From: Paenibacillus sp. HB172176
GTDB taxonomy: Bacteria > Bacillota > Bacilli > Paenibacillales > Paenibacillaceae
Length of the DNA: 64,000 nucleotides
Direction of reading: 5' to 3'
Assembly (NCBI RefSeq): GCF_011947265.1
Contig: NZ_JAATHD010000004.1
Span: 248,001-312,000 of the forward strand
Shown: positions 1 through 10,409 of the stretch, piece after piece
Position numbering within the stretch: the stretch's first letter is position 1
Layout of the letters: every line of letters begins with the position of its first letter
Made by a program: the position numbers and the translations under genes
The notes under the pieces: model-generated
The model's database searches: none
Seen by the model: the letters and a program-made list of their open reading frames with translations, nothing else
What the model was told of the DNA's origin: nothing

Positions 1-1
1 C

Positions 2-3000
2 TACGAATTATTAAGTCTGGACTTAATCGCTCCTCTTAAGACGATCATGGAGGATGAAGCGATTTCTCCCTTGGAGAGCGAAGCGTTTCACAAGGAATTC
101 GGCGCGATGAACCGCACGGTTCATATCGGAGACGACTTTGCCTTCGGAATCAGCAAGAGCTCGGAGCGAATCTCCACCTACGAGCTGACCAATGGGGAGA
201 ACGGCAAAGGCTGGTATACGGGAGACGGCATGACCTACTTGTACAATGGAGACAGGAAGCAGTATACGGAAGATTTTTGGGCAACGGTCAATATGTACAA
301 GCTTCCGGGAACGACGGTGGATACCCGGACGAGAGCTAGCGACCAGTATCAGTACGGCGATGGCGAGACAACTCCGGACAACAAGTGGGCCGGAGGAACG
401 ACGCTCGGTACGAATGGTGTATCGGGAATGAATCTGCAGCAGACCGGCACTTCTCTCGTCGCCAATAAGTCATGGTTCATGTTCGGGGATGTTATTGTGG
501 CGCTTGGCTCGGGCATAACCAGCAATGACGACAGAACGATCGAGACGATTGTGGAGTAACGGAAAATTAACGAGAATGGATCGAATGATCTGATCGTGGA
601 CGGCGTGAAGGCGTCGGCTGCGCTTGGATGGTCCGATACGTTAAGCGATGTCAGCTGGATGAACCTGGAGGGGAATGAGCCTGGATCGGATATTGGTTAT
701 TATTTTCCGGAATCGGCGACAATTCAGGCATCCCGAATGGCTAACAGCGGCTCCTGGCACGACGTGAATCAGAATGACGGCTCGTCGATTGATACGCGAA
801 CCCGCAATTATATGTCTCTATGGTTCGATCATGGCATGAATCCGAATGAAGCGACGTACAGCTACGTGCTGCTCCCGAATCGAACACCGGAGGAGACGGC
901 GGCATTCGCGGAGACGCCATCAGTGGAGATTCTGGCGAATACGCCTGAGGTTCAGGCGGTGCAAGATTTGGCGAGCGGCGAGATTGGCCTGAATTTCTGG
1001 ACGAACGGGGGCGCTTCAGCGGCAGGCGTAACAGCGAGCAGACAAGCATCCGTCATGGTAAAAGATAATGAGGATGACACGCTGGAGCTGGCGGTGTCCG
1101 ACCCAACGTTCTCGAATACGGGTGTCATCGAGCTTGAGCTAGATCGTTCGGCCGCAGGAGTTCTGGAGGCTGACGAAGGCGTGTACGTTACGCAATTGCA
1201 TCCGACGATCAAATTGACGGTCAGCGTGGAAGGCTCGCTCAGCAAGTCCTTCCATGCGGTATTCGATATGGATCCGGACAAGGAACGAAGCGACGGGGAG
1301 GCAGAGCTTCCGTCCATCGCAGCGGACAAGGAGGATGAAGCGGAGGAGCTGCCGATTGCTCTTCTGCACGAAAACTTCAATCGCGAGGAGCCGGGCAATC
1401 ATCCAACAGGCTTCCAGTTAACGGAGAGCGGCTACACCTTCGGGACGGTGGAGGCGAGGAACGGAGACGATGATTACGCACTGAGATTGTCGGATCGGAA
1501 TGCAGACGGCTCGGTGTCCGCATCGGCTTCTTTCGATGAGCAAGAAGGGTATTTGTCGCTCCTCTGGCAATTCGCCGATCCAAACGGCAATAGCGGACTG
1601 AACTTCCGCGTCACGGGAGGCGGCAAGCTTGCCGCCGAGCTGGTTGCGAGCGATGGCGTCCTGTACCGGATCGATTCCGGGGGAGATCCAGTCGCTGTGA
1701 CCGATGCGGAGACTGCTCGCTGGCACCGGATCGAGCTGCGTCTTCAGACCGAGGAGCAGGAATGGATGCTGTTCGTCGATGGCAGTCAGGTGCCGGGAGT
1801 GTTCAGCTTCCTTGAGCCGACCGAGGCGCTTGACGGCATCGTCTTCCGCACGGGAGAGGAGAACGAAGGCGTCGTCTATGTGGATGATGTCACCGTATAC
1901 GTCACCGGAGCCGAACGGCTCGCTGCGGACGGCTTCGAATCTTATGGAGACGGAGCCGACTGGCCCGGCGATTGGACTGTCGTTGAACGCGGAGAGACGG
2001 CTCCCGTATCCGTGGTTTACGAGGAAGCGGAGCGCAATAGCAGCGTTCTGCTTGATGACAATGATACCGGCTTCAGGGCTTCGATATCCCGATCATTCAC
2101 TCCGCAAACGGGAAGGTTAATCGCGGAATGGTCGTACAAGGAGCTTGCCGGAGGCAAATATCCGGAGTTCCAGCTGCTGTCGGACGGGACGAGGGCTGTC
2201 CGATTAACCTCAAGCTCCAACAACTATTTGCGCTATTACGGCCTCGGCGCGTCAAGCAGCACAATCATCGACGCTGCCCGGACGAAGCTTAAGCAATGGC
2301 ATACCGTCAAGGTTGACGTCGATATTCCGAATCAAATCTTCGATTTGTATTTTGACGGAGAGCTGGCAGAGGAGGGCTTGCCGTTCTTCGGGGAAGCGGA
2401 GAGCATTGATACGATTCTGTTCGGATCCGGCTACGGGGCTGCCGATGCGAAGCTGTTCGTTGACGATGTCATCGTGTATTCCCTGTCGGGAGACGTTCCG
2501 GCCTGGGAGGGAGACGGCGGCGAGTCACCCGAGCCTGAAGCGTCGGAGGAGCCGGGGGGAACTCCGACACCGACACCGACGCCAACGCCGACACAGACAG
2601 CAACATCAGAGCCGACACCGACACCGACACCAACGGCAGCGCCGACATCGACACCGACGTCAACGGCAGTGCCAACATCGACAGCAACGTCGGGGCCGAC
2701 GCCAACTGTAGAACCAGAGTCTGCGTCAACGCCGTCACCCACGCCAACCACGACGAGCAGCGCAGCGCCGGACTACGAAACAATTGACGGCGCATCTCGC
2801 AGCGCGTCCGAGCTTGCTTCTAACGAAGCCCAGGATGGCACGGGAACGCACTGGACGGTAGGAGCGGAAGGGTTCTCCGCAACTGTTCCCATCCATGCGT
2901 CGGACCTGAAGAGATTGGCTGAACTGTTGTCTTACGAGCTGTCTGAGTTGACGGTTGACGTCGTGCTTCAACGAGAGAGAGGGCAAGGGAGCGAGAAGTT

Positions 3001-3865
3001 CGCCGATCGACTTGTACAGGCAGGTTATCTGTTGTCATCAGACGTCATTAGCGTTACTGTAACGGTTGGCAACGGCACGGAAGCTCTTGGGATTGAGAGG
3101 TTCGATCCATCCTATGTCATTTATTCGATTGAGCTCGACGAGAGCGTGGATATCTCCAGAGCTGCCGTAATGATGTACGAGCCTTCTACGGGAGAGTTCA
3201 GCTTTGTTCCAGCCCGGTTTGAAGAGAAGAACGGCAGGAAGACTGCCATTATTACTAGTCCTTATACGGATATGCTTGCCATTGTGGAGAATGAGAGTGA
3301 CGAGAGTTTCCCGGATGTCAGGCAGCATTGGGCTCAAGCCCCTGTAGAACGGCTGGCTTCGAAAAAGCTGCTTTTGGGTCAATCGGCTAATCGCTTCGCC
3401 CCGGAAGAACCAATGACCCGCGCTGAGTGGATCAGCCTTCTTGCGCGCGCAATGGGCTTGAGGAAGGCGGGCGAGGGAGCCGGCTTTATGGACGCCGCTC
3501 CCGAAGCTTGGTATGCGGGCTGGCTGGATGCGGCACGCGAAGCAGAGCTCGTATTCGGCTATGTCGACGGCAGTATCCGTCCGAATCAGACGGTTAGCCG
3601 TGAAGAGATGAGCGTAATGCTGGCAAGAGCGCTTGCTTTCGCAGGCTTTGATGCGTCCGAGGCTGGCGTGGAAGCAAGTCGAGCGACAGAATTCGTCGAT
3701 GGGGAGAGCATCTCGCCATGGGCGAAGCAGCAAGCGTCTGAATTGGCAGCGCTCGGTATTTTGAACGGCATGTCTGACGGAGGATTTGATCCGCAAGGCG
3801 AAATGACGAGGGCGCAAGCTGCGGTTGCTGTGACCCGCTTGCTGGAGGTGCTGGGCTTCTTATAA
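2..3865 (+). pseudogene. SLH-anchored polysaccharide lyase family 8 (hyaluronate/chondroitin/xanthan lyase type), 5' end outside window, interrupted by in-frame TAA
   Basis: The reading frame is open from the left edge of the window. The first part shows the PL8 core motif NGENGKGWYTGDGMTYLYN and LPGTTVD. A TAA at 557-559 interrupts it, but the same frame continues at once with RKINENGSNDLIVDGVK and runs to 3865. There is therefore no frameshift, only one nonsense codon; the family often has Gln-Arg-Lys here, so CAA to TAA is likely. After the PL8 C-terminal beta-sandwich come two jelly-roll (LamG/concanavalin-like) modules (roughly 1365-1910 and 1925-2490), a Thr-Pro linker (about 2565-2755) and three SLH repeats (about 3300-3860) that would anchor the protein to cell-wall polymer. 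The catalytic His/Tyr of PL8 would lie upstream of the window. A separate downstream product starting near 596 would lack the active site. A sequencing error cannot be excluded. Confidence 0.85.
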
Positions 3866-3914
3866 TCAAGGGTACCTTTTATTGCTGCGTTGATGCAGGA
3901 ATACACAATAGGGA

Positions 3915-3940
3915 AGAGCATGTGATCCTTCACATGCTCT
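3915..3940 (+). terminator. Rho-independent terminator after the lyase
   Basis: A perfect 10-bp stem (AGAGCATGTG / CACATGCTCT) with a 6-nt loop is followed by a pyrimidine-rich tail (CCTTTCCGTTTC). It lies 50 bp after the lyase stop. Confidence 0.65.
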
Positions 3941-4231
3941 CCTTTCCGTTTCGGCTCCTTTCGGTTCATTTGCTCAAGCCCGCAATGAAGGATGAATTTC
4001 TGGAACTGTTCTACGAGGTTGCTAGATCGCTTAAGGAAGAGGCGGCCCTGGAGCCAGTGATATCCGTGGGGAAAGCCATTCTTGCTCATTACGTCCATGC
4101 CCCCAGCTTGTTCCGTGGATTATGATGTATCTGTTTTAGCGCCTATCATGCCGAAGTGAAAGACAAGGAGATGGGCGTATGGCCGCCCATTGTATTCGCA
4201 GCTTGTTGCAATAATTTGATAGACTCAAAGC
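3941..4231. other. Intergenic stretch without a recognised gene
   Basis: Between the lyase terminator and the promoter of the AraC-type regulator I see no supported gene. A 67-codon open frame at 3922-4125 starts inside the terminator hairpin and has no convincing ribosome binding site. Confidence 0.5.
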
Positions 4232-4261
4232 TATACAATTTTAGAGAAATGCATATATAAT
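4232..4261 (+). promoter_or_regulatory. Possible sigma-A promoter of the AraC-type regulator
   Basis: A perfect -10 box TATAAT (4256-4261) is preceded at 18 bp by TATACA (4232-4237), a 4/6 match to TTGACA. The start codon lies about 120 bp downstream, leaving a moderately long leader. Confidence 0.4.
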
Positions 4262-4382
4262 GGAACGAAAGAAGATTATTTTGAGTGAAACAAACATGAT
4301 TGCGCTTCCAAATGTTTGAATGATTAATATATCAAACAAATTGAATAATGTATTCACCCAATGACTTGGAGGAGGACTTCGC

Positions 4383-6635
4383 ATGTGGTACAAATATCTT
4401 TTTTCCAATTTATTGGTGTTTGCGCTGCCTGTTCTCTTGTTCGGGGTCCTATTGTATCAGTATGCTCTGAGCAGCTTGATGAACGTCATTGAAGACACCG
4501 GCATTCAAAGTCTGAATCAAGTCCGCAACATGACGGATATGCGCATGAGCGAGCTTAAGAATATCTCCGCGCGCATATCGGCTGATCCCGATCTATCCCC
4601 CTACATGATCAAGAGTGATGGCTTCCACACGAGAGAAGCCGTGAGAAAACTGGGCGAGTATAAAGATAACAGCATTATTATCGATGAAATCTATTTGTAT
4701 TTCCGCGGCGATAACTACATTTATTCTTCCGAAGGCTCGAATGAACTGACGACTTTGTCCAAGTATTTCTATAAATTCGACGGGGCGGACGAACGGCAAT
4801 TTCTCCAGATGCTCGACACGGTGGAGAGTCCCGTGATCAAGTCCTATGAGAATGTCGTTGTCGGGAATGCCGAAGCCAGGTTGCTGACCTACTTGTATCC
4901 GATTCCCCCCGCTGTTTCGTATACGAACGGAGCGGTGATGTATGTTATCAAGGAGTCGATGCTGAATAACTTGATCGATGATATTTTGGGCAACCTGAAA
5001 GGAAATGTGTATATCTTCGACTCGGATAACCATGTCTTGGTGTCGAAAAACAAGGAAGCCGGCATTCTGATTGACGAGGTTCGGAGCCGGCTAGGGGATG
5101 ACGGGGGAGCCAAGCAGGTTCAATACTTTAAGATTAACGGCGATAACTATTCGTTGATGAAGGTTACGTCGGACGCAAGCCACTGGACCTTCGTGACCTT
5201 GATTCCGACAGACCAGTTCCTGGGCGAAGTGTCCCATGTGAAATGGATCATGGGCATCTGCTTCGTCGTCGTACTTGTTGTCGGCTTGTCCGTCATCCTC
5301 TATATATCCAGGTATCAGTACCGACCGATTCGGGAATTGACGGAACATGTGAGACGGGTATGGTCGCATACCGCGCAGAGAGGCAAGCCAAGCAACGAGT
5401 TGGAGCGCATCAGGGATACGATCGACGATGTCGTGAGGGAGCATCAAGGCTTGGTCAAGCAGATCGATACGCATCGTCCTCTTCTCATCGAACAATTCCT
5501 GCATCGATTGCTGAGGGGCAGTCTTAAGAACCACAATGAAGCCGATATGTTTATTCAATCGCAGCAGATGCAAATCTCGGAGGGCTTCTGCTTCGTCATG
5601 TATATTACCTTCGGTGCAGGAACGGACGAAAAGGCCTCCCCCCGAAAAAAAAGCGATGTGCTGAACCTGGTGTCCGACTTCCAATGGCCGGACGGACATG
5701 GATATGGCATCGAGTTGATTGAAGAGCGCGCGATCGCTCTTATTGCATCGGCGAAGGCAACCGGCGGGAGCGAAAAGCGGCAGCAGGAGGCTGCGGCGAT
5801 CGAAGTGCGGAACAGGCTAAAGCAAGAGTTGAGCGCTTCCTTCATGATCGGGATCGGCCGCGCCTACGAACATATGACGGATATGAACCAATCCTTCATC
5901 GAAGCCTCGGCAGCGGCCGGCTACCGCTTGGCCGGCAAGAGCAGGAATTGGATCTTCTTTGACGAAATCGCCGAAGGGGAAGAGAACAATCTATGGTATC
6001 CGATTCAGGAACAAGTCAAGCTCGCCCAGAGCCTGAGGCAAGGCGACCGCGAGGTGGCTCAGGAGACTTTAAGCTCGATTCTGAGAAGCATTGACGAGAA
6101 AGTACAGTCTCTTCTTCTCATCAAGCTGACCTGCATGGATGTCATTAACACGGTATTTAAGATGATTAATGAGCTCAACCTCACGGACAACGTGATGGAT
6201 TTGAAGAAGCTGGTGCATTTCAACTCGCTGCAAGAGCTGCATGACGAGCTTCGCGGATTGGTCGATCAAATATGCGATCAGGCAGCGCGCATGAAAGAAG
6301 AGCAAAGCGCATCCCTGAAGCACGGCATCATTTCGTTCATTCACGAGCAGTACACTTCTATCGACATCAGCTTGGACCGAATCGCCGAGCATTTCGACTT
6401 GTCGGCTTCCAATCTTAGTCGGCTTATCAAAGAGCAGACAGGCGAATCCTTCACCGACTATATCGGAAATTTGCGGCTAAAGTACATCAAGAAGCAATTG
6501 AAGGAGACGGATACGCCTATCAAGACAATCATTGCTGACGCCGGTTATCTGGATGTATCAAGCTTCATCAGGAAATTTAAGGGAATTGAAGGCGTTACTC
6601 CGGGTCAATACCGCAAATCGCATCAAATGGGCTGA
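4383..6635 (+). CDS. Membrane-bound AraC-family transcriptional regulator (YesS-like)
   Basis: This 750-residue protein has a transmembrane helix near residues 7-29, an extracytoplasmic sensor-like region, a second helix near 289-312 (WIMGICFVVVLVVGLSVILY), a cytoplasmic linker, and a C-terminal AraC/XylS double helix-turn-helix (about 645-745, with the motifs FDLSASNLSRLIKEQTGESF and AGYLDVSSFIRKFKGIEGVTPGQYR). GGAGGAGG sits just before the ATG. Proteins of this build usually sense a sugar or its binding protein outside the cell and activate an adjacent uptake operon. Here the next operon starts 200 bp downstream on the same strand and encodes an LplB/YtcP-type transporter, so it is the natural target. 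The gene has its own strong terminator, which points to separate transcription. Confidence 0.9.
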   Translation: MWYKYLFSNLLVFALPVLLFGVLLYQYALSSLMNVIEDTGIQSLNQVRNMTDMRMSELKNISARISADPDLSPYMIKSDGFHTREAVRKLGEYKDNSIIIDEIYLYFRGDNYIYSSEGSNELTTLSKYFYKFDGADERQFLQMLDTVESPVIKSYENVVVGNAEARLLTYLYPIPPAVSYTNGAVMYVIKESMLNNLIDDILGNLKGNVYIFDSDNHVLVSKNKEAGILIDEVRSRLGDDGGAKQVQYFKINGDNYSLMKVTSDASHWTFVTLIPTDQFLGEVSHVKWIMGICFVVVLVVGLSVILYISRYQYRPIRELTEHVRRVWSHTAQRGKPSNELERIRDTIDDVVREHQGLVKQIDTHRPLLIEQFLHRLLRGSLKNHNEADMFIQSQQMQISEGFCFVMYITFGAGTDEKASPRKKSDVLNLVSDFQWPDGHGYGIELIEERAIALIASAKATGGSEKRQQEAAAIEVRNRLKQELSASFMIGIGRAYEHMTDMNQSFIEASAAAGYRLAGKSRNWIFFDEIAEGEENNLWYPIQEQVKLAQSLRQGDREVAQETLSSILRSIDEKVQSLLLIKLTCMDVINTVFKMINELNLTDNVMDLKKLVHFNSLQELHDELRGLVDQICDQAARMKEEQSASLKHGIISFIHEQYTSIDISLDRIAEHFDLSASNLSRLIKEQTGESFTDYIGNLRLKYIKKQLKETDTPIKTIIADAGYLDVSSFIRKFKGIEGVTPGQYRKSHQMG

Positions 6636-6684
6636 TTCGCATATGTTGCATGATGCGCATATTTCGTACAGACAAACTCGCTGC

Positions 6685-6720
6685 TATAGCGCTTCCCTTA
6701 TGGAAGCGCTATATTTTTTC
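6685..6720 (+). terminator. Strong rho-independent terminator after the AraC-type regulator
   Basis: A perfect 12-bp stem (TATAGCGCTTCC / GGAAGCGCTATA, 6685-6696 and 6702-6713) with a 5-nt loop is followed directly by TTTTTTC. It separates the regulator from the transport operon. Confidence 0.9.
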
Positions 6721-6793
6721 TGTTCGGATGGGCAGGGGACATACTCTGCATGAAGCGCATATATACAGGGCGATCGAAATGAAGCTATTGTAG

Positions 6794-6819
6794 TGTCGAA
6801 AGAGCAATTTCATTCGACA
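6794..6819 (+). promoter_or_regulatory. Inverted repeat just upstream of the transport operon
   Basis: TGTCGAA (6794-6800) and TTCGACA (6813-6819) form a 7-bp inverted repeat ending 6 bp before the AGAGAGGGG ribosome binding site of the first permease gene. It may be an operator or a leader hairpin. No promoter boxes are obvious nearby. Confidence 0.3.
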
Positions 6820-6839
6820 ACAAAGAGAGGGGATTCTAC

Positions 6840-7736
6840 TTGAACACAAGGAAATGGTTGAAGCATTGGCAAATGTACATGTTCATGCTTCCGGCCGTCA
6901 GCTATTATGTCATCTTTCATTATCTCCCGATGTACGGCTTGCAGATCGCATTTAAGGATTTTAAAGTAACGAAGGGAATATGGGGCAGTTCCTGGGTTGG
7001 GTTTGCGCATATTGAGCGATTCGTGAATTCCTTTTATTTTTGGGATTTGCTTCGCAATACATTGTTGATCAATGTCTATCAATTGATGCTATTCCCCGTT
7101 TCGATTATCGTAGCTCTGTCCTTTAATGAATTGAAGGACGGCCTGTACAAACGTTCGGTGCAGACGATCACCTATGCCCCGCATTTTATTTCGGTCGTTG
7201 TCATGTCGGGCATGATCATTGCTTTCCTGAATCCGTCAACCGGTATCGTGAATACCGTTATCAAGGCTTTTGGCGGGAAGGCCATTGCCTTCATGACTGA
7301 TCCGGCTTGGTTTAAAAGCATCTTCGTGTTGTCAGGCGAATGGCAGCAGCTCGGTTGGGGAGCAATCATTTATCTCGCGGCTTTGTCGGGCGTCGATCCC
7401 CAGCTGCATGAAGCGGCCAGAGTCGATGGAGCGAATCGCTTGCGAAGAATATGGCACATTAATCTTCCGCATATCGCGCCAACCATCACGATCTTGCTGA
7501 TCTTGAACTTTGGCAGCTTTATGGCGATCGGTTTCGAGAAGATCTACTTGCTGCAGAACGACTTGAACCTTGCTTCTTCGGACGTGATTCAAACTTATGT
7601 GTACCGAAGCGGATTGTTGAACGCACAGTACAGCTTCTCCTCCGCGGTGGGTTTCTTTAATTCCATCATTAATTTTATTCTGCTGATTGTATTTAATCGA
7701 ATTGCCAAGAAGACAACCGAAACCAGTCTCTGGTAA
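6840..7736 (+). CDS. Carbohydrate ABC transporter permease, LplB type
   Basis: This is a 298-residue integral membrane protein with about six hydrophobic helices and the binding-protein-dependent permease loop (EAARVDGANRLRRIWHINLP, about residues 194-213) that contacts the ATPase. The opening MLPAVSYYVIFHYLPMYGL is typical of LplB permeases, which pair with a YtcP-type partner and a lipoprotein for oligosaccharide uptake. The start is TTG at 6840, chosen because AGAGAGGGG lies at the right distance and the hydrophobic N-terminus begins there. It is the first gene of a nine-gene co-directional operon. No ATPase gene is nearby, so a shared MsmX-like ATPase elsewhere is inferred. Confidence 0.93.
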   Translation: MNTRKWLKHWQMYMFMLPAVSYYVIFHYLPMYGLQIAFKDFKVTKGIWGSSWVGFAHIERFVNSFYFWDLLRNTLLINVYQLMLFPVSIIVALSFNELKDGLYKRSVQTITYAPHFISVVVMSGMIIAFLNPSTGIVNTVIKAFGGKAIAFMTDPAWFKSIFVLSGEWQQLGWGAIIYLAALSGVDPQLHEAARVDGANRLRRIWHINLPHIAPTITILLILNFGSFMAIGFEKIYLLQNDLNLASSDVIQTYVYRSGLLNAQYSFSSAVGFFNSIINFILLIVFNRIAKKTTETSLW

Positions 7737-7754
7737 AGAAGGAGTTGACATCAT

Positions 7755-8648
7755 ATGAGAGAAACCGCGTCGGATAGGGCGTTTGCGTTCTTCAATCATG
7801 TATTTATAGGCTTGTTGTTGATTGTGATCTTATATCCATTAATTTATATTATCAGCGCGTCCATTAGCGATCCGGTGATGGTGAATTCGGGGAAAATGTG
7901 GCTATTGCCCAAGAAGATGACGATGGAAGGCTATATGCGCGTATTTGAAAATCGGGAAATCTGGAGCGGCTATCTGAACACGGTGATGTATACGGTTCTG
8001 GGCACCTTGCTAAATCTATTGATAACGCTTCCCTGCGCGTATGCGTTGTCCAGAAGAGGCGTGGCCGGCCGCAATGCTGTCATGGCGCTCTTGGTGTTTA
8101 CGATGTTTTTCTCCGGCGGATTGATTCCAACATTCTTGTTGGTCAAGAGTTTGGGGCTTCTGGACTCGATATGGGCGATGCTGCTTCCAAACGCGGCAGC
8201 TGTATGGAACATTATCGTGACCCGAACCTATTTCCAGATCTCCATTCCGAATGAAATGCTGGAAGCCGGAGAGATTGACGGAGGCTCTCCCTTCCGTTTG
8301 TTTCTCTCCATCGTCTTGCCGGTGTCAAAGCCGATTATCGCAGTAATGGCTCTGTTCTACGGAGTCGGACACTGGAACCAGTATTTCAACGCGATGCTCT
8401 ATTTGTCTAACCGGGATTTGTTCCCTCTGCAGCTCATTCTCAGGGAAATATTAATTCTGGAAGAAATGAGCGTGTCCATGCTGATGAACGGCTCCGGCGA
8501 TCTCGAAGCGATGGCCGAGCAAGCGAGGGTGGCGGATATTGTTAAGTATGCCGTCATGATTGTGTCGATGCTGCCGCTGTTGGTCGCGTATCCTTTTCTT
8601 CAACGCTACTTTGTCAAAGGATTTCTAATTGGATCGTTGAAGGGCTGA
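7755..8648 (+). CDS. Carbohydrate ABC transporter permease, YtcP/MalG type
   Basis: This 297-residue membrane protein forms a heterodimer with the preceding permease, 18 bp upstream. It has an N-terminal helix at about residues 14-37, several further helices, the permease loop EAGEIDGGSPFRLFLSIVLPVSKP (shown here only in part; about residues 174-190), and the usual C-terminal YPFLQRYFVKGFLIGSLKG that marks this family. AAGGAG precedes the ATG. Its role is import of an oligosaccharide delivered by the lipoprotein encoded next. Confidence 0.93.
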   Translation: MRETASDRAFAFFNHVFIGLLLIVILYPLIYIISASISDPVMVNSGKMWLLPKKMTMEGYMRVFENREIWSGYLNTVMYTVLGTLLNLLITLPCAYALSRRGVAGRNAVMALLVFTMFFSGGLIPTFLLVKSLGLLDSIWAMLLPNAAAVWNIIVTRTYFQISIPNEMLEAGEIDGGSPFRLFLSIVLPVSKPIIAVMALFYGVGHWNQYFNAMLYLSNRDLFPLQLILREILILEEMSVSMLMNGSGDLEAMAEQARVADIVKYAVMIVSMLPLLVAYPFLQRYFVKGFLIGSLKG

Positions 8649-8755
8649 TAGCCGGAGTACGAAGGGAGGTGAGGCTGAATTTCGAGCTTGATGACAGGAT
8701 AAGGCTAAGGGTGTCGAAGAGGGATTTCGAAAAAAACGAAAAGGGGTACTGTACA

Positions 8756-10387
8756 ATGAAGAAATATCTGTGCTGGTCAATGGTCTTGGTACTGCTGTTA
8801 GCCTTGAGCGCCGGTTGCAGCAACGGGAATAATGCGAACGACAACGAGACCGCTCCAAATGAGAGCGCTGTCAACAATCAGGAAGAGGCACTGCCGGAAA
8901 ACTTTCATGCGGAAGGCTTTCCTATTGTCGACAATCCCGTCACCTTGAAGCTGATGGGAATGAAATACCCGATCCAAGGGGCTTGGGAGGATCTTCAATT
9001 CTTTAATGTACTCAGTGAAAAGACGAATATCAAATTTGAATTTGATACACCAGCCAGCCAAAATTATGCAGAGAAGAAAAATTTGGCGTTTGCGACGAAT
9101 TCGTTGCCGGACATCTTCTTCGGGGGCAGTCTTACGCCCATGGATGAAGTGGAATACGGCAACCAAGGGGTTCTCGTGCCGTTGGAAGGATTGATCGAGA
9201 AGTACGCGCCGAACATTCAGAAGCTGTTCGAAGAAATGCCTGATGTCAAGAAGACGATAACGGCTCCGGACGGACATATCTATGCCCTCCCGAAAATTTC
9301 AACGATTCCCAGAGGGCTGGCCCTTAAGGCGTGGATTAATCAATCTTGGCTTGAGAAATTGAATATGACGGATATTCCTGCCGATACAGAGGCGTTCTAT
9401 GAATTGCTGAAGCAATTCAAGGAGGGAGATCCCAACGGCAACGGAGAGGCGGACGAAATTCCGTTCTCGGTTCAGAATCCGAGCATGTTGACCACGATCA
9501 TCCTTCCGGCATTCGGGTTGGTTGAAGACGGCAATAAAATAGGCGTGTTCAACGACAAGGCGGAGTATGTTCCGCTGGATCCGAAGTACAAGGATTACTT
9601 GACTTATGTTCGCCGCTTATACGAGGAGAAGCTTCTGGACAACGAGATATTCTCGCACACGCAGCAGCAGTACACGGCGAAGGGCAAGGAAAACAAGACC
9701 GGCGTATTCGTGGCGGCTGGTCCATTCATCCACGTAGATATTACGCCTCTCGAGAGCGTGGGTTACCCCTACCTGCCGCCAATGACAAGCCCGGTCAATG
9801 ATCACAAGATCTATCCGGTTTCGACGGGTATTGCAAGAGGCGCGTTCGCGATCACGAAGGAGAACAAAAATCCCGAGGCCTCGATCCGTCTGGCCGACTA
9901 TCTGTATTCGGAGGAAGGCGCGAAGCTTGTCATGATGGGGGAAAGCTGGGAATGGAACGCGGACAAGACCAGTTGGAGCTTCGTATCGCCCATCGATAAC
10001 CGCGAGGAGTACAGGGGCGGCAAGATTACGCCTGACGCAGGGGGAACCATTCTCCCTTACTGGACTTGGAGCAAAGAAGCTATGGCCTTTGCCGCTAAGG
10101 AAAACAATCCGCAAGGCAATTATTTTAACCAGGTAACTAACGACGCTTACTTGCCTTACGGCGTTACGCCTTTCCCGATGACGTATTTCTCGGAGGAGGA
10201 GCAAGCGAGATTGAATGTGCTGCTTACGGATCTGAATACCTACGTGGACCAAATGAACGCGAAGTTCATTACGGGCAATATCGGAATGGACCAATGGGAT
10301 GAATTTACCAGTACGCTGAAGAAAATGGGCGCCGAAGAGGTGCAGCAAATTCATCAGGTTGCCTATGATCGTTGGAATCAAGGCTGA
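8756..10387 (+). CDS. Extracellular solute-binding lipoprotein of the oligosaccharide transporter
   Basis: This 543-residue lipoprotein has a signal peptide (MKKYLCWSMVLVLLLALSAG) with lipobox LSAGC, lipidated at Cys20. The mature protein begins with an Asn-rich tether and has the type-1 extracellular-binding fold of LplA/family 1 binding proteins. An upstream in-frame start at 8669 exists, but the ATG at 8756 has AAAGGGG at proper spacing and puts the signal peptide at the N-terminus. It would capture the oligosaccharide outside the membrane and hand it to the two permeases encoded upstream. The next gene, a glycosidase, begins 22 bp after its stop. Confidence 0.92.
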   Translation: MKKYLCWSMVLVLLLALSAGCSNGNNANDNETAPNESAVNNQEEALPENFHAEGFPIVDNPVTLKLMGMKYPIQGAWEDLQFFNVLSEKTNIKFEFDTPASQNYAEKKNLAFATNSLPDIFFGGSLTPMDEVEYGNQGVLVPLEGLIEKYAPNIQKLFEEMPDVKKTITAPDGHIYALPKISTIPRGLALKAWINQSWLEKLNMTDIPADTEAFYELLKQFKEGDPNGNGEADEIPFSVQNPSMLTTIILPAFGLVEDGNKIGVFNDKAEYVPLDPKYKDYLTYVRRLYEEKLLDNEIFSHTQQQYTAKGKENKTGVFVAAGPFIHVDITPLESVGYPYLPPMTSPVNDHKIYPVSTGIARGAFAITKENKNPEASIRLADYLYSEEGAKLVMMGESWEWNADKTSWSFVSPIDNREEYRGGKITPDAGGTILPYWTWSKEAMAFAAKENNPQGNYFNQVTNDAYLPYGVTPFPMTYFSEEEQARLNVLLTDLNTYVDQMNAKFITGNIGMDQWDEFTSTLKKMGAEEVQQIHQVAYDRWNQG

Positions 10388-10409
10388 GTCGATGAAACGA
10401 GGTGAAAGC

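Noticed and set aside
557-596. Frameshift as the cause of the broken lyase
   Set aside because: The two open parts are in the same frame (starts differ by a multiple of three); only a stop codon separates them.
3922-4125. 67-codon open frame after the lyase
   Set aside because: It begins within the terminator hairpin, lacks a ribosome binding site and matches nothing I know.
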